A stretch of DNA of 64,000 nucleotides from Paraburkholderia flava (GTDB lineage: Bacteria > Pseudomonadota > Gammaproteobacteria > Burkholderiales > Burkholderiaceae): NCBI RefSeq assembly GCF_004359985.1, contig NZ_SMRO01000002.1, positions 815,134 through 879,133 on the forward strand. Reading direction: 5' to 3'. How positions within the stretch are numbered: the first letter of the stretch is position 1; each line of letters opens with the position of its first letter. The notes under the pieces are model-generated. The model ran no database searches, had not been told where the DNA came from, and worked only from the letters and a program-made list of their open reading frames with translations. Positions 58,679 through 64,000 of the stretch are shown piece after piece. Position numbers and translations under genes: made by a program.

Positions 58679-59571
58679 GCGATCCGACTCTGAACATGCC
58701 GGGTCTCACCGATCCGGCCGCACTCGAAGCCACGCGTAACCGTCTGCAGCGTCGTCGCCGCGGGACCAATGCGGTCGCGCTCGCGATGTCGCTGGCCGCG
58801 ATGGCCTTCGGGCTGCTGTGGCTCGTGTGGATCCTGTACACGACGCTGAGCCTCGGCATCGGCGGTCTGTCGATCGAACTGTTCACGCAGTCGACGCCGC
58901 CGCCGAACACCGACGGCGGTGGTCTCGCGAACGCGATCGTCGGCAGTCTGATTCTCGTCGTGCTCGCTACTTTTGTCGGTACGCCGATCGGCGTGCTGGC
59001 CGGTGTCTATCTCGCCGAGTACGGCCAGAAGCGCTGGCTCGCGAGCGTCACGCGCTTCATCAACGACATTCTGCTGTCCGCACCGTCGATCGTCGTCGGC
59101 CTGTTCGTCTACGCGCTGATGGTGCCGACGATGGGCCACTACAGCGGCTGGGCCGGTGTCATCGCGCTGGCGCTACTGCAGATTCCGATCGTGATCCGCA
59201 CGACCGAGAACATGCTGAAGCTGGTGCCGAACGCGCTGCGCGAAGCTGCCTTTGCACTCGGCACGCCGAAGTGGAAGATGGTGCTGTCGATCACGCTGAA
59301 GGCATCGATTGCCGGCATCGTGACGGGCGTGTTGCTGGCGGTCGCGCGGATCGCAGGCGAAACCGCACCGCTGCTGTTCACCGCGCTGTCGAACCAGTTC
59401 TTCTCGTTGAACCTGAATCAACCGATGGCGAACCTGCCGGTCACGATCTACAAGTTCGCCATGAGTCCGTTCTCGCAATGGCAGTCGCTCGCATGGGCGG
59501 CGGTGTTTCTGATTACGCTCGGTGTGCTGGGACTGAACATCCTCGCGCGTTCGATCTTCTCGAAAAAGTAA
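58675..59571 (+). CDS. pstA: Phosphate ABC transporter permease PstA
   Basis: The second membrane subunit, 298 residues and six helices, with [29 protein letters not shown] and [15 protein letters not shown] typical of PstA. Translationally coupled to pstC by a 4-bp ATGA overlap. Confidence 0.96.
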   Translation: MSDPTLNMPGLTDPAALEATRNRLQRRRRGTNAVALAMSLAAMAFGLLWLVWILYTTLSLGIGGLSIELFTQSTPPPNTDGGGLANAIVGSLILVVLATFVGTPIGVLAGVYLAEYGQKRWLASVTRFINDILLSAPSIVVGLFVYALMVPTMGHYSGWAGVIALALLQIPIVIRTTENMLKLVPNALREAAFALGTPKWKMVLSITLKASIAGIVTGVLLAVARIAGETAPLLFTALSNQFFSLNLNQPMANLPVTIYKFAMSPFSQWQSLAWAAVFLITLGVLGLNILARSIFSKK

Positions 59572-59586
59572 GGGCGGAGTAATCCG

Positions 59587-60435
59587 ATGAATATGGCAGA
59601 GAGTCACTTCAACCCGGTCGGCGACGTCACAGCGCCCGCGGGTTTCGATCCCGCCCAGGGCGAACGCGCGCAGGCGCCGGCACAGCCGAAGATCGAGGTC
59701 AACGACCTGAACTTCTTCTACGGCAAGTACCACGCGCTGAAGAACATCAACCTGAAGATTCCCGAAGGCAAGGTGACCGCGTTCATCGGCCCGTCGGGTT
59801 GCGGCAAGTCGACGTTGCTGCGCACCTTCAACAAGATGTACGCGCTCTATCCGGAGCAACGCGCCGAAGGCGAAATCCTGATGGACGGCGAGAACCTGCT
59901 CACGACGAAGCGCGACATCTCGCTGCTGCGTGCGCGCATCGGCATGGTGTTCCAGAAGCCGACGCCGTTCCCGATGTCGATCTACGACAACATCGCATTC
60001 GGCGTGAAGATGTTCGAGTCGCTGTCGCGTTCGGAGATGGACGATCGCGTCGAGTGGGCGCTCACGAAGGCCGCGCTGTGGAACGAAGTGAAGGACAAGC
60101 TCGCGCAGAGCGGCTACGGTCTGTCCGGCGGTCAGCAACAGCGTCTGTGTATCGCGCGCGGTATCGCGATCCGTCCGGAAGTGCTGCTGCTCGACGAACC
60201 GTGTTCCGCGCTCGACCCGATTTCAACGGGCCGCATTGAGGAACTGATCGCTGAGCTGAAGAGCGACTACACGGTGGTGATCGTCACGCACAACATGCAG
60301 CAGGCGGCGCGCTGTTCCGACTACACTGCTTACATGTACCTTGGCGAGCTGATCGAATTCGGCGATACCGAAAAGATCTTCATCAAGCCGGTCCGCAAGG
60401 AAACCGAGGATTACATCACCGGCCGCTTCGGCTGA
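59587..60435 (+). CDS. pstB: Phosphate import ATPase PstB
   Basis: The ATPase subunit of the Pst importer, 282 residues. Walker [11 protein letters not shown]-loop [12 protein letters not shown], signature [16 protein letters not shown], Walker [14 protein letters not shown] and H-loop THNMQQA are all present. About 35 N-terminal residues precede the domain. Confidence 0.97.
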   Translation: MNMAESHFNPVGDVTAPAGFDPAQGERAQAPAQPKIEVNDLNFFYGKYHALKNINLKIPEGKVTAFIGPSGCGKSTLLRTFNKMYALYPEQRAEGEILMDGENLLTTKRDISLLRARIGMVFQKPTPFPMSIYDNIAFGVKMFESLSRSEMDDRVEWALTKAALWNEVKDKLAQSGYGLSGGQQQRLCIARGIAIRPEVLLLDEPCSALDPISTGRIEELIAELKSDYTVVIVTHNMQQAARCSDYTAYMYLGELIEFGDTEKIFIKPVRKETEDYITGRFG

Positions 60436-60485
60436 GCGTTACGCGCTGCCGTTACCCGTTACGCAGTGCCAGAAGGGAGCAAGAC

Positions 60486-61190
60486 ATGACCGATAAGCAT
60501 CTCTCCAGCCAGTTCGATGCCGACCTGAACCTCGTTTCGTCGAAGGTTCTTGAAATGGGCGGCCTCGTCGAATCGCAGATCGTCAAGGCGATGCAGGCGC
60601 TGAACGGCTTCGACGGCGAAATCGCCGACGAGGTGATCGCTGCCGAAGACCGTCTGAACACGATGGAAGTCGAGATCGACGAAGAGTGCAGCAACATCAT
60701 CGCGCGCCGCCAGCCGGCCGCACGCGACCTGCGTCTGCTGATCGCGATCTCGAAGACGATCACGAATCTCGAACGCGCCGGCGACGAAGCCGAGAAGATC
60801 GCGAAGCGTACCAAGCGTCTGATGGAAGAAGGTTCGTCGCGCAACATCAACATCGCCGAGATCAAGCTGTCGGGCGAGATGGCCGTGTCGATCCTGCGCC
60901 GCGCGCTCGACGCGTTCGCGCGTCTCGACACCGTGGCCGCCGCGCAGATCGTGCGCGACGACAAGGCGATCGACGAGGAATTCCGCGCGTTCGTGCGCAA
61001 GCTCGTGTCGTACATGACCGAAGATCCGCGCACGATCTCCGCCGGGCTCGACTTCCTGTTCATCGCGAAGGCGATCGAACGGATCGGCGACCACTCGAAG
61101 AACATCGCCGAATTCATCATCTATATCGTCAAGGGGACCGACGTGCGCCACAAGTCGCGCGACGCCCTCGAGCGCGAAGCGCTCAGCTGA
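60486..61190 (+). CDS. phoU: Phosphate signalling regulator PhoU
   Basis: PhoU links the Pst transporter to the PhoR kinase and holds it off when phosphate is ample. 234 residues of tandem three-helix bundles with the two metal-binding repeats (EIADEVIAAEDRLNTMEVEIDEE, and DDKAIDEEFRAFVRKL) and RIGDHSKNIAEFI. It lies between pstB and phoB in the order pstSCAB-phoU-phoBR. Confidence 0.96.
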   Translation: MTDKHLSSQFDADLNLVSSKVLEMGGLVESQIVKAMQALNGFDGEIADEVIAAEDRLNTMEVEIDEECSNIIARRQPAARDLRLLIAISKTITNLERAGDEAEKIAKRTKRLMEEGSSRNINIAEIKLSGEMAVSILRRALDAFARLDTVAAAQIVRDDKAIDEEFRAFVRKLVSYMTEDPRTISAGLDFLFIAKAIERIGDHSKNIAEFIIYIVKGTDVRHKSRDALEREALS

Positions 61191-61226
61191 TCCCGTTACT
61201 CCTAGTCAAAGGTCAAAGAGGTGCCG

Positions 61227-61928
61227 ATGCCCAGCAGCATTCTCGTCATCGAAGATGAGCCCGCAATCTCCGAACTGATTTCGGTCAATCTTCAGCACGC
61301 GGGACATTGCCCGATTCGTGCGTACAACGCCGAGCAGGCGCAAAACCTGATCAGCGACGTGCTGCCCGACCTCGTCCTCCTCGACTGGATGTTGCCCGGC
61401 AAGTCGGGCATCGCGTTCGCACGCGACCTGCGCAACAACGAGCGCACGAAGCACATCCCGATCATCATGCTGACCGCTCGCGGCGACGAGCAGGACAAGG
61501 TGCTCGGCCTCGAGATCGGCGCCGACGACTACGTGACGAAGCCGTTCTCGCCGAAGGAACTGATGGCGCGGATCAAGGCCGTGCTGCGTCGCCGTGCGCC
61601 GCAGCTGACCGAAGACGTCGTCGCGATCAACGGCCTGAAACTCGATCCGGCCACGCACCGGGTCGCCGCGCATGCGCAGGGCAGCGAGGTCAAGCTCGAT
61701 CTCGGTCCGACCGAGTTCCGTCTGCTGCACTTCTTCATGACGCATCCGGAACGCGTGCACAGCCGCACGCAGCTGCTCGATCAGGTGTGGGGCGACCACG
61801 TGTTCGTCGAGGAACGGACCGTCGACGTGCATATCAAGCGTCTGCGCGCCGCGCTCAAGCCGGCCGGGTGCGATGCTATGATTGAGACGGTACGCGGCAG
61901 CGGCTACCGGCTCGCGAAGAGCGCTTAA
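61227..61928 (+). CDS. phoB: Phosphate regulon response regulator PhoB
   Basis: An OmpR-family regulator that activates phosphate genes when phosphorylated by PhoR. 233 residues: receiver with VIEDEPAISELI (acidic pair), DLVLLDWMLPG (phospho-Asp) and YVTKPFSPKEL (Lys), then a winged-helix domain (GPTEFRLLHFFMTHPERVHSRTQLLDQVWG to VDVHIKRLRAAL). The ATG at 61227 is chosen over a GTG 6 bp earlier; both fit a ribosome site AGAGG. Confidence 0.97.
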   Translation: MPSSILVIEDEPAISELISVNLQHAGHCPIRAYNAEQAQNLISDVLPDLVLLDWMLPGKSGIAFARDLRNNERTKHIPIIMLTARGDEQDKVLGLEIGADDYVTKPFSPKELMARIKAVLRRRAPQLTEDVVAINGLKLDPATHRVAAHAQGSEVKLDLGPTEFRLLHFFMTHPERVHSRTQLLDQVWGDHVFVEERTVDVHIKRLRAALKPAGCDAMIETVRGSGYRLAKSA

Positions 61929-62028
61929 CCGGCATTTCGACGCCGTTTCCGCGACGGCGCGACTGCCCGGTACATGGTTCGCCGCGGCCTCGGTCGCCGC
62001 GCGTTCTCCTTTCTTCGATCGCTAGAAC

Positions 62029-63345
62029 ATGAACGTCATCTGGGCACGCTCCATCGTGTCGGTCGTGCTGCTTGCCGTTCTGTGCACGGTGCTTGGCGTG
62101 CTCTTCAACGTCGAGACGGCGCTGACAGTAGCGGTCCTCGTGCTGCTCGTCCAAAGCTTCTTCGGTACCTTCCACAAGCAGCGCCTGTGGCGCCTGCTCG
62201 ATGCGCCGGTGTACGGCGAAGTACCGAGCGCGCCCGGCATCTGGGGCGAAATCTACTACCGTCTGCACAAGCTCGCGAAGCGCTGGCACGCGCAGGTGCG
62301 CCAGGTCGAACAGGCGCATTCGCGTTTCATCCAGGCCATTCAGGCGTCGCCGAACGGCGTCGCGATGCTCGACGATCACGATCAGATCGAATGGTGCAAC
62401 GCGATCTCCGAAGTGCATTTCGGTCTCGATGCGCGCCGCGATCTGCGTCAGCACATCACCCATCTTGTGCGTCAACCTGAGTTCGTCCGCTACCTGAATT
62501 CGCATCTGTACGACGAGATGCTGATCATGCGCGGGATGGGCGACAAGCGGCAGAACGTGCTGTCCGTGCAGGTGTTTCCATACGGCGAAAATCGCAAGCT
62601 CGTGCTGTCGCAGGACATTACCGAACTCGAACGCACCGACGCGATGCGCCGCGATTTCGTCGCGAACGTGTCGCACGAACTGAAGACGCCGCTCACCGTG
62701 CTGTCCGGTTTTCTCGAGACGATGCGTGAACTGCCGCTCGCCGAAGCCGAGCGCACGCGTTACCTCGAACTGATGGAACAGCAGGCGTCGCGGATGCGGC
62801 ACATCGTCAGCGATCTGCTCGTGCTTGCGACGCTCGAAGGCGACGGCAAGCCGCCGAGCAGCAGCCAGATGATCGATATGCGCGCGGTGCTGCGTCATTT
62901 GAAGGAAGACGCGCAGAGCCTGTCCGGCGATCGCCATCGCATCACGTTCGATGCGGACGAAGTGCTGACCGTCACCGGTGTCGAAACCGAATTGCTGAGC
63001 GCGTTCGGTAATCTCGTGACGAATGCGATCCGCTATACGCCCGACGGCGGCACGATTCACGTTACGTGGGCGGCACAGGGGGAATGCGCGCTGTTCTCGG
63101 TGGTGGACAGCGGGTTCGGTATTCCGGCCGCCGATATTCCGCGTTTGACCGAGCGTTTCTATCGCGTGGATCGCAGTCGTTCGCGCGATACCGGCGGTAC
63201 GGGTCTTGGTCTCGCGATCGTGAAGCATGTGCTGCAGCGTCACGATGCGCAGCTTGAGGTGAAGAGCGAGGAAGGGCGGGGGAGTACGTTTTCCGTGCGG
63301 TTTCCGGCTACGCGGACGGCGCGCAGGCAGCCTGCGCCAGTGTGA
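62029..63345 (+). CDS. phoR: Phosphate regulon sensor kinase PhoR
   Basis: The membrane sensor kinase partner of PhoB, 438 residues. Two N-terminal hydrophobic helices (about 8-28 and 33-50), a DUF3329/PAS-like part (FIQAIQASPNGVAMLDDHDQIEWCN), then the phosphorylated H-box FVANVSHELKTPLTVLSGFLET, N-box NLVTNAIRYTPDGGTIHV, and G-boxes DSGFGIPAADIPRLTERF and GGTGLGLAIVKHVLQRH. It begins 100 bp after phoB and ends the pho block. Confidence 0.97.
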   Translation: MNVIWARSIVSVVLLAVLCTVLGVLFNVETALTVAVLVLLVQSFFGTFHKQRLWRLLDAPVYGEVPSAPGIWGEIYYRLHKLAKRWHAQVRQVEQAHSRFIQAIQASPNGVAMLDDHDQIEWCNAISEVHFGLDARRDLRQHITHLVRQPEFVRYLNSHLYDEMLIMRGMGDKRQNVLSVQVFPYGENRKLVLSQDITELERTDAMRRDFVANVSHELKTPLTVLSGFLETMRELPLAEAERTRYLELMEQQASRMRHIVSDLLVLATLEGDGKPPSSSQMIDMRAVLRHLKEDAQSLSGDRHRITFDADEVLTVTGVETELLSAFGNLVTNAIRYTPDGGTIHVTWAAQGECALFSVVDSGFGIPAADIPRLTERFYRVDRSRSRDTGGTGLGLAIVKHVLQRHDAQLEVKSEEGRGSTFSVRFPATRTARRQPAPV

Positions 63346-63455
63346 GGGTAGTGCCCGTTTTTTTGCGATTTCCTTGTGGGTGAGTTTCTGTTCTTCCGCG
63401 CGGCGGTGCTAATTTGCGCCTCGCGGCGCGCGCGTTGCCCCTGTGCGGGGCGGCA

Positions 63456-64000
63456 CCTACTTTTCTTTGCCACGGCAAAGAAAAGTAGGCAAAAGAAAGC
63501 CGCTGAGACGAAGCTTCTCCTTTCCGTGTGTTGCCTCGGTGGCACTCGCCTAAGTGGGCACCACGCTCACCCTGCATAGTGGTCCGAGACGAGACCTGCC
63601 CTCGCACCGCGTGCCTTGGTGACAAGGCAGTCATCCGTTCCGGCGGGCTTCGCCGCCGAAAGGCATAACCCCCTTCGCTCAGTGTGATCGCCCGGCACGG
63701 ACGGCCATTGCGGTCGGTCGTATGTTTCCGGCGCCACTCATTGAGACTAAACGCGATCGCGTTTTGTTTGCGCCGCCAATCTCCCAGATGGTTTCCCACG
63801 CAGACCGATCCACGCGCACGCCAGTGCGCCGTGGGATGTGCGGGTGCCTTGTCACTCCCATTTGCGATCCGGGGGACGATCTCGTCTCGGACCACTGACC
63901 AATGTGAGCGTGGCGCCCACTTAGGCGAGTGCCACCGAGGCCACACACGGAAAGGAGAAGCTTCGTTTCAGCGGCTTTCTTTTGCCTACTTTTCTTTGCC
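63456..64000. repeat. Large inverted-repeat element (Burkholderiaceae-type interspersed repeat), cut by window end
   Basis: Two arms of about 120 bp face each other: 63474-63593 and 63881-64000, differing at about 8 positions by eye. The left arm is also preceded by its own mirror image, so CCTACTTTTCTTTGCC at 63456-63471 and its complement at 63474-63489 form a perfect 16-bp dyad. The same CCTACTTTTCTTTGCC ends the window (63985-64000). The 290-bp centre has no gene I can support. From memory, similar sequences are common in Paraburkholderia intergenic regions. The element continues beyond the window. Confidence 0.8.

Noticed and set aside
63679..63948. Small protein-coding frames inside the right-end repeat
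   Set aside because: They lie in inverted-repeat sequence, lack ribosome sites and family motifs, and mirror frames on the other arm.

Overview
The window is high-GC chromosomal DNA of a Burkholderiaceae member, most likely Paraburkholderia or a close relative (Burkholderia, Caballeronia). Several things point there: the pdxJ-acpS-nagZ order, an EF-P/EarP pair, a class D beta-lactamase beside a LysR gene, pgsA followed by tRNA-Gly and tRNA-Cys, the ftsH-folP-glmM-pstSCAB-phoU-phoB-phoR run, and a large inverted-repeat element at the right end built around a CCTACTTTTCTTTGCC core. Genus and species are inference.

Layout. 1-2330: vitamin B6 (pdxJ, cut by the window edge), acyl carrier protein activation (acpS) and muropeptide recycling (nagZ). 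2347-6501: an atypical NtrC-type regulator, a CsbD-like stress protein, and efp with its arginine rhamnosyltransferase earP. 6662-10078: uvrC, pgsA, two identical tRNA-Gly genes and tRNA-Cys.

10021-15404 is a small integrated island. A 104-bp direct repeat made of the 3' part of tRNA-Cys plus its terminator flanks four lower-GC genes: a ParB/sulfiredoxin-fold protein, a D12-class DNA adenine methylase, a short excisionase-like HTH protein, and an OLD-like AAA ATPase with a probable TOPRIM-like tail. No integrase is visible. This is the best candidate in the window for an undescribed system, most plausibly phage or plasmid defence.

15447-27254: class D beta-lactamase divergent from a LysR regulator, a DUF2501 exported protein, an ElaA-type acetyltransferase, a SCO1-like copper chaperone lipoprotein, trehalose synthesis (otsB-otsA), an MsbA-like ABC exporter, a GT4 glycosyltransferase with a 650-bp leader, and two membrane proteins. 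27380-34065 is a sugar-acid (glucarate) locus: gudD, a GudP-like transporter, a FadR-type regulator, a ketoglutarate semialdehyde dehydrogenase and garR. A 12-bp motif is shared by the two divergent upstream regions of this locus. 34231-36326 is an XRE-cupin regulator divergent from an alpha/beta hydrolase, with two matching palindromes between them.

36590-44161: two hypothetical proteins, a squalene-synthase-like enzyme, tRNA-Val(CAC), dnaQ, rnhA, a methyltransferase, gloB and an MltD-like transglycosylase. 44663-49830: carA, carB and greA, the last behind a terminator-like leader. 49848-56240: a DUF4149 protein, a YhbY-type RNA-binding protein, rlmE, ftsH, folP and glmM. 56438-63345 is the complete phosphate regulon block (Pho box, pstS, pstC, pstA, pstB, phoU, phoB, phoR). 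The final 550 bp hold the inverted-repeat element, which runs off the window.

All functional calls rest on motifs and family knowledge read by eye. No database search was run.
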